Source: Cricetomys ansorgei (taxonomy: Eukaryota > Chordata > Mammalia > Rodentia > Nesomyidae). Taken from it: a stretch of 64,000 nt of DNA. Under the pieces are notes generated by a model. The model had not been told where the DNA came from, made no database searches, and saw only the letters and a program-made list of their open reading frames with translations. The translations under genes were made by a program, and so were the position numbers. The stretch spans positions 806,001 through 870,000 of the forward strand of contig JAMJFZ010002500.1 in NCBI GenBank assembly GCA_026225945.1, given 5' to 3'. Of this stretch, positions 11,071 to 22,331 are shown in pieces (positions within the stretch are counted from its first letter, which is position 1; every line of letters starts with the position of its first letter).

Positions 11071-11762
11071 ATGGTCAGGCAGTGGCTACCCCTTACCAGG
11101 ACATCACAAATCATCACATCCCAACACATGAGCAAAGCAGGAAACCTTCTGTTGTTGGGAATTACGTGTACCCACATGGGTTTATGGAAACTTGCCCTTA
11201 CTTATCAAATCCTTTCTATGTCAATGACATAGAAAGATTCCCTGATTCAATGCCTCCCAAACATCTTCACGTCACAGAGTATAAAATTATTTGTACGGTA
11301 CACTGTATTAAACCATCAAGGTTGCTCATGTCCAGAGGAGACTGCAGATAGCCAGAGGATTCTGGTATCTATATATAATATTCACTGTCCAGCATCCGTG
11401 GGAGACATCAATCAATATTTTGAACACCTGTAACATGCCACAGCACACCAACTAGATGTTCTGTGCAGACTGAACATGTGTAAGGAACCCTGATGAGTGG
11501 CCTCCCCCAGTTGCTTCAGTACATTAAGCAACTCAGGAAAGGCATCCCTGGGCATATGTAACCTCTCATGTGAATGCATAGCATGGCAAAGCCAAGTTTA
11601 GGCTACATGGCAAGCCCTACTCATTCCTCAGCTCAGGAACCATCCTGCAGGACACAACTGCCACTATCAGCACAAATATAGATGACCATACTACCTGGAC
11701 AGCTGTGGATTGTGGCCTCTAGCCAGATAGATACATTCTCTAAATGGAGCATTAGGATATGT
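11071..11762 (+). other. Cd84: Cd84 3' UTR (probable)
   Basis: Non-coding sequence after the TAA with no splice signals or recognised repeats. The nearest polyadenylation-like hexamer is ATTAAA at 11307-11312. Canonical AATAAA copies further on belong to a B1 tail or an L2 end, so the true mRNA end cannot be fixed by eye. Confidence 0.4.
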
Positions 11763-11940
11763 ACCAGGCGGTGGTGGCACAGGCCTTTAATTTCAGAATC
11801 TGGGAGGCAGAAGCAGGTGGATCTCTGTGAGTTCAAGGCCAGCCTGGTCTACAGAGTGAGTTCCAGAATGGTCAGAGTTACAACAGAGAAACCATGTCTT
11901 GAAAAGCAAATAAATAAACAAACAAGTAAATAAATACATT
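11763..11940 (+). repeat. B1 SINE
   Basis: Almost full-length B1 (ggcggtggtggcacaggcc ... gttcaaggccagcctggtct ... gagaaacc) with an A-rich tail holding AATAAATA units. Sense orientation. Confidence 0.9.
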
Positions 11941-12839
11941 TATTACTATAGAGACTAGACTGGTGGAAGAGATCCTCAGAAGCCTTACAGGATTTCTTTT
12001 ATGAGTAAGCGTTCCTTCTCTGATATTACTCCAGTCAGCCTCAACAAGAATGCATTACACCCAAGAGTCTCACTCTCCAAAATGAATTGGCCAGCTACAT
12101 TTCTAGCATTAGGGGAACCAGATGCAACTGAGCCATCAAAACAAGAGACCAGAATGCAGAGTTTTTCACATTCATAAGAGGGAACTTGAAAGATGACAAT
12201 GCAGATGGTGAAACTGGGTTCATCCCAGTTCCTAAGTTTCAGTTCAGAGAGGGTTCAAGCTAAGGCTGAGTTCCTTCACTCTGGTCCCCCACAAACTCAC
12301 AGCCAGTTGTGTATCTGTGCGGAAGAATTCTTTAGCTGGAAAGGACAGCAGGTGATCATCTGAGGACATATTTGTCTTTTGGGTTGACAGTCCTAACCAG
12401 CTAAATCCTAAATGTCAGTGAACAATCCCAGGCTATATAGCAGGAATGAGTTATATTTAGGTAAAATGAAATTGTATGTCCCAGTGAATGGATCCATAGG
12501 ACCTTCTAACACCAATCATTATTACTGGGGCTGCAAGGCCCCAAAAGATAAGGTGAGCATTATATCTTGCCCTCATTTAACTGAAGAGACAATTCCAGCA
12601 CTGATAGTACATCCGAGTCCTAAACTGCAGCATGAGCTAGAAAAGATCCAGTGGATCTAAAGCTGGACCTCAGAGAGGTCCAGAGCACAGAGAGGAGTCT
12701 GATAAGAAAGGCGTGAGACAGAGGGCCTCGGAGTGAGGGAAGCATGAAAACTAACCAGCACTCTGCACCTATGAGATGCATTCTGGGCCCCTCCCCAGAC
12801 ACACCACACATATTCTTAAGCTCCTTGCCCATCATACCA
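11941..12839 (+). other. Intergenic or 3' UTR, nothing recognised
   Basis: Unique-looking sequence with no gene, repeat or motif that I can name. Small open frames at 12412-12660 and 12744-12941 have no supporting context. Confidence 0.4.
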
Positions 12840-13165
12840 GAGTGGCTCAGCCAGGATATACACCGCCACCCCTACCCATTTACATGTCTTTCAATGCCCA
12901 CTTCAAACGGTACCTCCTCCATCAAGCTTTCCCTGGCATGAACAGTTAAAGTTTTACATTTTTCTCCCCCTTCTTGGTCCTTCTTTCACTTTAAATCATG
13001 TCATTGTTACTTACAGAAGTAGTAATCATCTGTTTTTCTCTGTGTCAAACACAATTTTTTAAAAACGCTGTTATTTTTATTTATTACTTAATTTCCATCC
13101 ACAGCCATCACCCAACAGAACACATTGTAGCCTGTGTGAGAGCAATAAATGCTGTTGAATACAAT
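12840..13165 (+). repeat. L2-like ancient LINE 3' end
   Basis: The pattern 'cctcctccatcaagctttccctggc' then 'gagagcaataaatgctgttgaa' matches the ancient L2 3' end in sense orientation. The AATAAA at 13144 belongs to this end. Confidence 0.55.
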
Positions 13166-13321
13166 TCAAAGTGACCAGTCTGCTCAAAAGAAGGCACACT
13201 TTGTAAGTAGAGTCAAACTACACTAAACATTAATCACAAATATGGAGACATCAGACACAACCTGAGTGTAAGGGTATTTGGAGGGGAAGGACTACCCAAC
13301 AGGCCAACCAGGAGGCCAGCT

Positions 13322-13470
13322 AACGTCAGGCATTGTGGTGAACACCTATAATCCCAGCACGAAAAAGACAAAGGCAAGAGGATTCAAGGCCAGCTTTAGC
13401 TACACAACCAGTTCAAGGCTACCCTGGGCTACAGGAGACTCCCATCTTTAAAAAAAAAAAAAAAAAAGCA
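13322..13470 (+). repeat. B1 SINE, diverged
   Basis: Contains 'cctataatcccagcac', 'ttcaaggccagctttagctac' and 'ctgggctacaggagac', then an A16 tail. Older than the 11763 copy. Confidence 0.8.
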
Positions 13471-14564
13471 AAAACACTTTTCTCCTCCTCGGCACATGGC
13501 CTGCACACCAGGTCAGCTGAAGCGTCATGAAGAGGCAGCGCCCTGGGGCCATACGCGTAGAACGAGACTTGGTCATAAAGGATAGAGATGAGTCAAAGTG
13601 ACACTGAGCAAACTGAGCTTCTCAAATCATCCAGTAGGCGAGTTGAGGAATCCCTCCTGGACAGGCTCCATTCTTGCCGCTTCCTCTCCCTGATGGGCTC
13701 ACTCAAACTCCCAGCATCTTAAAGCACCTGTGGGCGACACCCAATACAAGGGACCAGAGGCAAGAGCTCTTCTGTTTGAAGCATGGGAACTGGTAAGGTG
13801 GCCTTTGGGCTCAGGACCAGTCTGTCCTTGTTTCTTTTCTAGGAATCTTGTGATTCATGAAAACATAAGCTATTTGCTCCCTTTTTAGGGTTCACTTCTC
13901 AGATTTTTCTGAAAAGTTAATGTTACATTATTTTCTCATTTAAATCTTTCCAAGTGAACTAGATTGTGACCAATAGGTCAACAAAAATCAAGGTGTATTT
14001 TCAATAGAACCGGATTGCCTACCAGCCTGCAATGTACCTTTCCCCAACACGGGATCCAACACACTGCCCTCTAGTGGGAACTGTTGGTGAGCCAGGACAA
14101 TCACTTCACAAATACAAGGCTTCATCAGAGACTCAATTAAGCAAATGAGAAGTTGCAACTCATGGTCCCCAAAAGAATGGGAAAATGAAGCTTATTTAAA
14201 ATATTTTTAATCTAAAAATAGTGCCATAAACTAAATATCCCACCAGAGAAGAGTTTGACTGGGTCTCCTTGGACAATGGCCACAGACATGAGAAGCCTGT
14301 GCGATCTGGGCTATGTGAACAGAAAGCAGTCTTAGCTAAAACTTGCTGAGAAGAAGTGACTGAGCTAGAGTTCCTTCCAAATTTATAGCAATTCTCTGTT
14401 TGACTTTTTCCTAAATTTCCCTTGATTTGTATAATTCTTTTTGAAGAATAGTGATAGTCTCTATGGGGTATGAATGAAGCTTGAAAAACAAAGACAAACA
14501 GAAGAAAATATGAGAGATTAGAAATGTGAGCTCTGACATTGGAATACCGAAATCTAAAACCTAG

Positions 14565-14690
14565 TTTCATAGTGATCTTGGAGCAAGTAGCTTGAACCTC
14601 CTGTGCCTCAGATTGCCCATTTGCAAAGTGGAACTAGTTAATAGTACCTACCTTAACAGGGTTGGTTGTAAAGATTAAGTAAGGTGTTGA
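14565..14690 (+). repeat. MIR SINE
   Basis: The classical MIR core is visible: 'cttggagcaagtagcttgaac', 'cctcagattgcccatttgca', 'gtacctacct', 'ggttggttgtaaagatta'. It is an old mammalian-wide element in sense orientation. Confidence 0.8.
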
Positions 14691-14704
14691 TATAGCAATA
14701 TGCC

Positions 14705-14705
<1 letters not shown>

Positions 14706-14736
<31 letters not shown>

Positions 14737-14805
14737 ATGCTATGTATATATACTATATATATCATATATATATATCACATATATACATATATACTATATA
14801 AAGCA
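14706..14805. repeat. (TA)n/(TG)n microsatellite
   Basis: An AT run, a TG run of about ten units, then more TA-rich repeats. Confidence 0.9.
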
Positions 14806-15034
14806 CATGTACATATGCCAGATATGCCAGAACACAGTAAAGTCTTGGGTCCTTTTAACTCAATCCTTGTAACTAAAGTATTTTATTTTGTTGCAGGCTG
14901 CATATATTTCCTATGTCATCTGCACACACCAGTCTACATGCTATTATACCTGTCTCCTCAAAGAGACTGAAAGGACGGGATATTTCTAAATGCTAACTAA
15001 AATGAAATGGAGAGATCTTTCAAGGCAGGGAGTT

Positions 15035-15240
15035 AGTAACAATTCACTGAGGGCTTATTTTGCATGTCAACCATTGCTACATTGTATATTATTGTCATTA
15101 CAACAGCCTGTAAAGTAGAAATTAATTCTTCTAGGAGATAAATACATCGGCAAAATCCGTAAGCTGGGAAGATAGGAGTTGAATGTGAGATTCCGTGCAT
15201 TTGCCTCCATTTACCTGCTGTGAATCCCAACACCTGACAA
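15035..15240 (+). repeat. MIR-like element
   Basis: Diverged MIR/MIR3 pattern ('ttcactgagggcttattttg', 'cattacaacagcctgtaaag', 'gtaagctgggaagataggag'). Family call by resemblance only. Confidence 0.45.
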
Positions 15241-16099
15241 CCTCAGACATAACACACACCTGGCATTTTGCATGATAGATGAATCATAAACATCTGTTGA
15301 ATGAATATTTGCATTGACTATTATTTTAAAGCTACTAAAACTAGATCGATGTAAATATATTAGCATGTTAATTCCTTTGTAGTGTGGTGAACCACACAAC
15401 TTTTCTGATGGCAATGCCCATCAAACTAAAGAAGCTTGTGTAGAGCTCTCTGACTGCATCTGCACAAAGCTGCTTTCATATCCGACAAGGGACCATAGTC
15501 ATGTATGTGTCTGGTGAGTTTACAAAATGAGGGGAACAGTGTATATTTCCACCACTAACATAAGAATAATAGGAACAGAAGAGGTAGGAATTCAGAGGTT
15601 AATGCTTGCTAGTGTGAGACGCCTTAGTGATTTTTCAAAATAAAGTGTTAAGATGTTTTGACACGTAACAGTTAGTAGAAGTCTTAACCTCTAACCCAAG
15701 GAAGCAAAATAATGAGCAGATGATCGTCTAAAGGCTTTCAGACCATGAGAAATTCAAGAATTCATGAAGATATTTATGACGGTGGTGATCTTTTGCTGGT
15801 TGGTGGTCCAGTCAGTTCGGAACAGGCCTACACAAGTCTCTGGGTATAAATGGGTCAACTCTCTGACCTAAACATGGCCATGTCTTTGGAAATGAGAAAT
15901 TGGCACATTTTTTCCTTATATTCATCTTAAACATGCATCAGTGTCCACCCCTTCATTTTTATTTAGTTCCAACTATGATCTTATTGTAGATGTCAAAAGT
16001 CACCTCTAACTTAATGTACCCCAAATTGAGCTGAGTCTGTCCTTGACTTCCCTGCCTTGCTCTCCAGCTTCCCCTGTGCTAGGTAACAGTCCACTGGAT

Positions 16100-16280
16100 G
16101 CATGAAAACTAACATTTACTTGGTGCACATCATGTGCCACTCCCTGTGCTCTCCTGCACATAACTCAGTTAAAGCTCTTGAGAAACTTAAAACCCACCTG
16201 CTTTCTGAAGTAGATACATCATCCCGTATCATGGATTAAATGCTGTGAGTCACAGACAGGCTAACTCACCCATTTATTTA
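16100..16280 (+). repeat. MIR-like element
   Basis: 'acatttacttggtgcacatc', 'catgtgccactccctgtgct' and 'gagtcacagacaggctaac' follow the MIR layout. Degraded. Confidence 0.5.
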
Positions 16281-16329
16281 AATGAATGGGCAAAAATCTC
16301 CACCTTCTTCCTTCCTGCCATCACAAGTC

Positions 16330-16760
16330 CCCTTTATAGCTAACCAGTTGTTGGATTCTGTTGATCCCAACTCCTCCCTGCGGCTCCTCTCAAGCACACC
16401 TCCTCTCTATGCCTGTTGGCCTTGTCGTGTACTACCTGGACTGCCACACACACAAAGCTATAGCTTAATTTCCTCTTTCCTTGCTGGAATTTTCTCCATA
16501 AAGAGTGAGAGTCCTTATCAATCTGACCCTCTCCTGCTGCTGCATGGTTCCAGTCCCATAGAATTATCACGGATCCATGAACTGCCAAATCGTGTCCATG
16601 CCACACACACACTCTTTTGCCCATACTATGTCTGTCCTCAGAGTCAGACTAAGTATCTTCTCTTTGTTAACCCTCCTAAATTCCCCAACCACAGCTAATT
16701 GTGTATTCTCCTATTTTTACTTCTGTAGCACTTCACACCTAAGTGGGCAGTGGCAGCACT
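16330..16760 (+). repeat. L2-like LINE fragment
   Basis: 'ccagttgttggattctgttg' through 'cttctgtagcacttcacacc' resembles L2 ORF2 3' sequence in sense. An open frame at 16282-16698 covers it, but it has no start context or family match and is most likely chance. Confidence 0.45.
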
Positions 16761-17789
16761 CACCACATCCCGTGGTAATTGTATGGCTGCTAAATTTCTT
16801 AACTGTCTCTGACTAGTCAGTTAGTTAATTTGGCGAGGAACCTATCTTCCCCCATGCTTTAGTTTTCCCACCTTAATGAATATTAAATCCTCAAAAAGAA
16901 TTTTTGTTAGATTAGTTCATTGTGAACAAGAAGATTATGCTTAATGATATAAATGCTACTAAGCCTGTCTAGAAGTTAGTAACACAATGTCTCATCTTCT
17001 CTTCATGTCACCTGTTACTTCACACATTTGTAAGTTTCCTTGTCTATGAGTTTTACTTTGTAGGTATTTAACAAACTAGACTATGGCTCCATGTCATTAG
17101 GCAACACAATAAGTATTGCTTTACAACGTGTCTTTTCATTTGTCTGACTTTGTTTCTCAAGGAAAGAATAAATGAGCTAGCTGAAACAGCAAGAGACAGT
17201 CAGCACAGTACAAACCCTGTACAGATTAAAACCCTAGACCCTGAATAGACCCAAAGAGACTGAGGGGTTAAGAGCCTAAAAATGGGACAAAGAGGTATGA
17301 AGTAAGACAAAATGAATGAGAACTGGGAAGAAGTTGAAAAGCTATAGCGAAGGAAGATCAGTACCAGAAATAGATAAAAACCAGAGAGCAACCCAGGGAA
17401 ACTGCTTGGGATGAAGGGAATTCTGCCCAGATCAGCCTAAACAGAAGGAAATTGGTACTTGTGCCATCTGGTTTGGAGCCAGGTCCTTCCAAGGCATGAA
17501 CTACGTTATACTCATCTGTCACTTACAAGGCCCATCACAGGGCCAAGATTGAGTAGAGATTAATAAATATTTGCAGAAGAGAGTTCATATTGGGACTCAG
17601 ATATTGGACAAGGAGAAATGTCCCTGGAAAACACTTAGAATTTGAGAAAGGGGACTGGAGAGTTGTCATTCACAGTACCACTTGGAAGGCACTGGGATTT
17701 TAGACAAAGACAATGAGGCTGTGATTCTCACAGAACCTTCTGGAACTGAGGATGTGTTGTGAAGCTCTGAACAGGAAGTGGTTTTGTCC
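16761..17789 (+). other. Intergenic, nothing recognised
   Basis: Sequence between Cd84 and Slamf6 without recognised genes. A possible L2/MIR trace lies near 17510-17580 ('gattaataaatatttgcaga'). Confidence 0.4.
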
Positions 17790-17965
17790 CTTGTACTTTC
17801 TTTTTTTTCATTTTATTATTGTATACGGGGAGGCGCACACACGCCATAGTGAATGTAGAAATCAGAAGACAGCTTGTGGTGGTCAGTTCTCTCCTTTCAT
17901 CAAATGCAGCCCCAGGGATGGAGCTCAGTCATCAGGCTTGACAGCAAATGCCTTTCCCCACCCCT
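17790..17965 (-). repeat. B3-like SINE, antisense
   Basis: 'aatcagaagacagcttgtgg' and 'ggagctcagtcatcaggctt' are reverse-strand B3 phrases following a T-rich tail. Confidence 0.6.
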
Positions 17966-18979
17966 TCCTCCAGCTGTTACATTTTTTTCTACCTTCTCTT
18001 CTACAATGTTCCTTGAGGGGTAATAATGATGACTGAATATTCTCTTCCTATGGTTGAGTACAGTGAAAGTAACTTATTCTCACTAGTTATCAATTTCTGC
18101 AGTAGTCACTACCTACTGAAAAAAGAGTCTACAATAATGCGCTATGGTAATGTGTGGCTATCGACATAAATATTTAGAAGGCAAATTAAGAGATACATAA
18201 TACCTGTTTAACAAAATAATAACAGTAACCTCCCTCAATCATGTTGAGGCCTATAATCTCCCAGCCACAGATTTTACCCTGTTTTGCAGTACCAAATATG
18301 AGTTATATCCTATGAGATAGGTCTCAAATCCAAGCGAAAAGTAGTTGGTTGTACCTACAATAGTTGTGCCACTACTGAACCAATTCATATCCTGGCTGGC
18401 ATGACAGTAGTGTCATACACAAGGTCCACAGCCAATCAAGACTGTTGGCCACAACTCTCCTCCATGATCCTGCATAGTTCTTTCAAGCACTACAAAAGTT
18501 AGCTAATGAGAAATGAGCTTTCAATTTAGTCCAAATTTGATTTCCTCACGTCCTGCAACCAAAACATACAGTATTTTCAGTCATAGAGACTTAGCATCTA
18601 GTTCTGACATGTAGCTAACAGCAATGGAAATAGCTTATATTTTATGGGGTCCTCATGGACCTCCCTGACCAATAATTCTTTAAAAGGCAATCCACTCCTG
18701 GAACTGATATTTTTTTACCCAACAACTCTGTTTTCCTGGAGTGCATTTTCCCACCCACAGAGGGTGCATTCCTCTTTTAAACTACTATTTTTACTGTTCT
18801 TCCAGATGCTTTTCCAAATCTTTAAGACACACAAAAGTTAGCATTACATAATGAAACCTTTAACAGGAGGGTGGGCAGCGCCTCTGCAGGTGCATTGCTA
18901 TCTCTTCTAAGCAAATGCTAATGGTTTGGAATTCAATGTAAAGGAATATATTTAAAGACAGCCATGAATAATATCCCAT
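17966..18979 (+). other. Intergenic, nothing recognised
   Basis: About 1 kb of A/T-rich sequence with no gene or repeat I can name. Confidence 0.4.
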
Positions 18980-19421
18980 CACTTGTGTTCAACTGGTTTA
19001 TCAAAACGCAATCTGGATACATGGATGGGGATATCACCTTATTTAGAGCTTTATAATCCATAATCATTGTAATCCATAATGTCACCCAACAACCTCACCC
19101 TGGAGAACCACACATCTCCCCAACCTTGATGGGTTCCATGGGGCTGGTTTGTGATGCTCTCCCTAGGGGCAACAGGAAGCAGGTCAAAGATGTCATCCAT
19201 CACATCCACTATTTCTTGGATCAGACAAGTTTCAGGATGCTTTCTTGGCCACCACCTCCATCAACCACCCCTGATTTCTAAAAGAACTCCAAGTGCCCTT
19301 TCTTGCAGGGAGAAAGTGTACACAGTATACTGGGGATAACTGCCCAATCCGAAGACAAGCTTCTCCACTTGCACTGGTTTGTCATTTACTCTTTCTTTCA
19401 CCCTTTTTCTGAACTATTACT

Positions 19422-19824
19422 TGTAATTCAATATTCTTGCCCCAACTGCTACTGTAACAGATTCCTAACTTGTAACTGATTCCCATTGTGGCTTTTACCC
19501 TCCAGCTCAGAAAAGATAGAAAGAAAGAAATCTTCACTGCTCTTGCAAGCAGCCTTGAAAGAGAGAGAGAAAGAAAGAAAAAGAAATATTCATTGTCCTT
19601 TTCGGCTGTCCTTATCTTGGATAACAGGAGCTGCAGAGAGAACTAGCATCTATCTGAGAGCACTGGGCTAGCATCTCACAAACCAACCTACCAACTGCCC
19701 ACTGCCAACTGCCAACACTCTCCTTTATGTTCTAAGCAAAGTTCCCAGAAGTCCGAGTGACATATAAGAATAAGGAGAACTGCACAGGACAAAAAATAAC
19801 TTCTTGCCAAAACATCCTGCTACA
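19422..19824 (+). mobile_element. Solo LTR, class II-like, copy A
   Basis: TGTAAT...CTACA element of 403 bp, closely related to copies at 55165-55530 (+) and 27444-27769 (-). Flanks attact (19416-19421) and gttact (19825-19830) agree at 5 of 6 bases, as expected for an ERVK/IAP-type 6 bp target duplication. It lies inside the ERV remnant and so is younger than it. Confidence 0.7.
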
Positions 19825-19942
19825 GTTACTCAAGACTTTAAAGTCTTTCACAAGCATAGAATTTGTCTACAATTGCTTTGGGACAATAGACCCTGCTAAT
19901 CTGCTTTCTTATCTCTATTTAAAATTGCGTTTGTTTTATTAA

Positions 19943-20077
19943 GCCAAGAGGTAGTGGTGCACACCTTTGATCCCAGCACTCAGGAGTCAAGCAGATTTCT
20001 GAGTTCAAGGCCAGCCTGGTCTATAGAGTGAGTTCCAGGATGGCCAGGGCTACACAGAACTCTTGTCTCAAAAAAAT
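19943..20077 (+). repeat. B1 SINE
   Basis: 'ggtagtggtgcacacctttg' to 'ctacacagaactcttgtctc', then an A-run. It lacks part of the left half. Confidence 0.9.
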
Positions 20078-20124
20078 TTACATTTATTTGCTTGTTTGTT
20101 CATTTGTTTGTTTAGGGGGTGTAT

Positions 20125-20262
20125 GGTTTGTCATTGTGTGTGTGTGGGAGTCAGAGGACAATTTTCAGGAGTCATGTCTCTCCTTCTATCTTGTGGGTAC
20201 TCAAGCCATCAGGCTTAGCAGCAAGCACCTCTACCTACTGGGCCAACTTGCTAGCCCAGGTT
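20125..20262 (-). repeat. B3-like SINE, antisense
   Basis: Reverse-strand B3 phrases 'gtcagaggacaattttcagg' and 'actgggccaacttgctagcc'. Confidence 0.7.
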
Positions 20263-21899
20263 TCCCTTTTTCTAATCCCTTTCTAAATACCTTCTCCCCA
20301 TAAAGACACAATGTATAGTCAGATCCACTATGGTCTCTCCAGTTACATAATGATCATGACCCAACGTCAGACATAGCAAAGCCACTAAGGCCCGCAGTGC
20401 CTGCTGAATTGACATTTCTGTCTCTCCTGTGAACACAGTCCCATCTGGCCTGCTAGCCTGGGCATCAAACACCTAGTCTCGCATACATAGTTCTCTTGAG
20501 AATTCTGTCATTCCTTTAGTGTCCTTTCGTCCCTGATATTCATGAAGATCACAGCCAATGATAGTCAAGCATCCCTAATTGTTCACATTAGCCAGTTTGT
20601 TGGCAGTGGTTTCCTTCGCATTGCTTCAAGCTATGCACCCTGTGTTTAAAAGAGAAAAGCTGTGACATCACTCAACTTCTCTGCTTCTACAATGCCAAGC
20701 TGATCCAACCCCCACCTCATGTCCCGTTGCCTCCAGAGACAGACTTTGGAAAAGTTCTTCTATTGCTTATTTAAAAGTCTTTCACAATTGAAGCAGTTTA
20801 GGGGCAAAACATCCCTTGACTAGCATAGTTTGCAGTGCTGAGAAATTATTAAGGCTTCTATCTCCATGCTGAATCATGGATTTTCCCTTTCTGTGTATTA
20901 AAAATCAGGCCTGAATAGTATCTTCTACCATTTCCACCTAGGTCTTCACTCCCACTGTCTGATTGTTCTCGTGGGTTAAGATTTTTGGGTTCCAGAAAGA
21001 GTTCTCCAGCACGAGACTAATGTGCTCTCTTTCATTTGTCTCCTCTTTCACTAGCTTAAAGAAGAAAAACAGGAAGCCATCCTCCTTTTTCCTTTTTCTG
21101 CCAAATCAGAGGAACAGCACCTAAGTGTCTCTTCTATTACAATTTCTCCCTCCTGCCAGCAATTCCTGCTGAGCAGAAATCTCAGCCTTAGTTGCGTCTC
21201 TGATGACATCCGGCAGTGCCCTAGCGACTTGCTATGGCCTGCTATGATCACCTGCTACGAGTGCTACTTTCAGGGATTACAATAGATTCTCTAGCTCATC
21301 AGCCACCTTGGGAGCATTCCTGTACTTGAGCGGCAGTCCACATTCACAAAGGGGGGCGTGCCAACCATACCATGTCGAGGAAGAGAGTCACCTGGTTTCC
21401 CCTCAAAGATGTCCAGCTTCAGTTGCTTTATTCGTATCAGAGGACATCCAACTGCCATTACAGCAAGGAGGCACAGGGGAAGTAGTCGAATCAGGATCGC
21501 CTTGTGGGTGCTCCTCCCTCGAGTTGGCTCAGTCACTCTTCCGTGTGTCTCCCTCATAGCAGGGGGCCATGCACCCCCTCCTCTTAGACTCCTCTTTGTT
21601 TTATTTGTCCCAGTTCAAGAACCAGTTGTGTCTTTTCTTTTTTCTGGGGAGATTTGAATGATTGTCTCTATTCACCCCAGATAGCACACCAACAACAGAA
21701 CAGAAACAGCCCACACAAGTCTGCATATATTAGTTCATGGGGACTCACAGGTGCACGGGTGAGGGGCTTTCTGTAGGCATATGGGTGGTTCAAAGGCATT
21801 TGCATACCTGAAATGACCGATATAAGAGTCATCAATGACCCAAGCATCTCCCACGAAGACCCCACGAGGTCCCACCACCTCTCAACATCACCACACTGG

Positions 21900-22147
21900 A
21901 AAACAAGTTTCCAGACCAGTAACCTCATGAGGTTAGAACTACAGGAAGTCAGTAAATAAAGGACCTGAGCAACACTACAAACAGCAAAGACCTAGCAGAC
22001 ATTACAGAAGATGCCACCAAATAACACAACAGGGTGAACGTTTTTTTCAAATGCATAGACAGGCGATGATACAAGTCTCCATACAATTTTTTTAAAGTTA
22101 AAATTATACCAAGTATTTCTATAAGCAACGTGTGAAGTGAAAGATCC
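21900..22147 (+). promoter_or_regulatory. Slamf6: Candidate Slamf6 promoter and 5' UTR
   Basis: This is the only non-repeat stretch immediately before exon 1. An ETS-like core (acaggaagt) lies near 21941, followed by an A/T-rich TATA-like 'agtaaataaagg' near 21950. Transcription could start about 30 bases later. ETS sites are common in lymphoid promoters. Position and function are inferred. Confidence 0.3.
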
Positions 22148-22234
22148 ATGGCTGAAGGTTTTGCTAGCGTAGAGGAGGAGCTGTCATCACTAGAGGAAAG
22201 GGAAGTCTCATGTGACAAGCTCATGAAAGTAAGA

Positions 22235-22331
22235 ATGGCAACAAGACCAGCAGCCTCCAGGGCTCCAACACCTGGCTCGGCCCCACAGAGAATGATCTGG
22301 CTGTTCCTGCTTGTCTCCTGCCTTGGCTCAG
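22235..22331 (+). CDS. Slamf6: Slamf6 exon 1, signal peptide
   Basis: It encodes MATRPAASRAPTPGSAPQR and MIWLFLLVSCLGSG; the second part is the hydrophobic leader. Donor G/GTAAAT, phase 1. The frame is open upstream to another ATG at 22148, and a third ATG at 22292 starts the leader itself. Mouse Ly108 starts MAVSRAP, favouring 22235. Cleavage probably falls near the exon junction. Confidence 0.85.

Larger units (their letters stand above)
18980..21650 (-). mobile_element. Degenerate antisense ERV remnant, probable
   Basis: On the minus strand at about 19130-19000 the frame carries an RT-like MDYKALNKVISP motif, the usual start of the reverse transcriptase core. Further right (20270-21560), minus-strand frames such as 20472-20272 and 21557-21291 read like protein with stops and shifts, in the order expected for gag and protease upstream of pol. 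A solo LTR (19422-19824), a B1 (19943) and a B3 (20125) interrupt it. The family is not identified. Apart from the RT motif, the call is inference. The fragment ends about 300 bp from the candidate Slamf6 promoter. Confidence 0.45.

Noticed and set aside
13144..13149. AATAAA considered as the Cd84 poly(A) signal
   Set aside because: It is part of an L2-like 3' end 2 kb after the stop. It could still be used, but the sequence alone does not show it.
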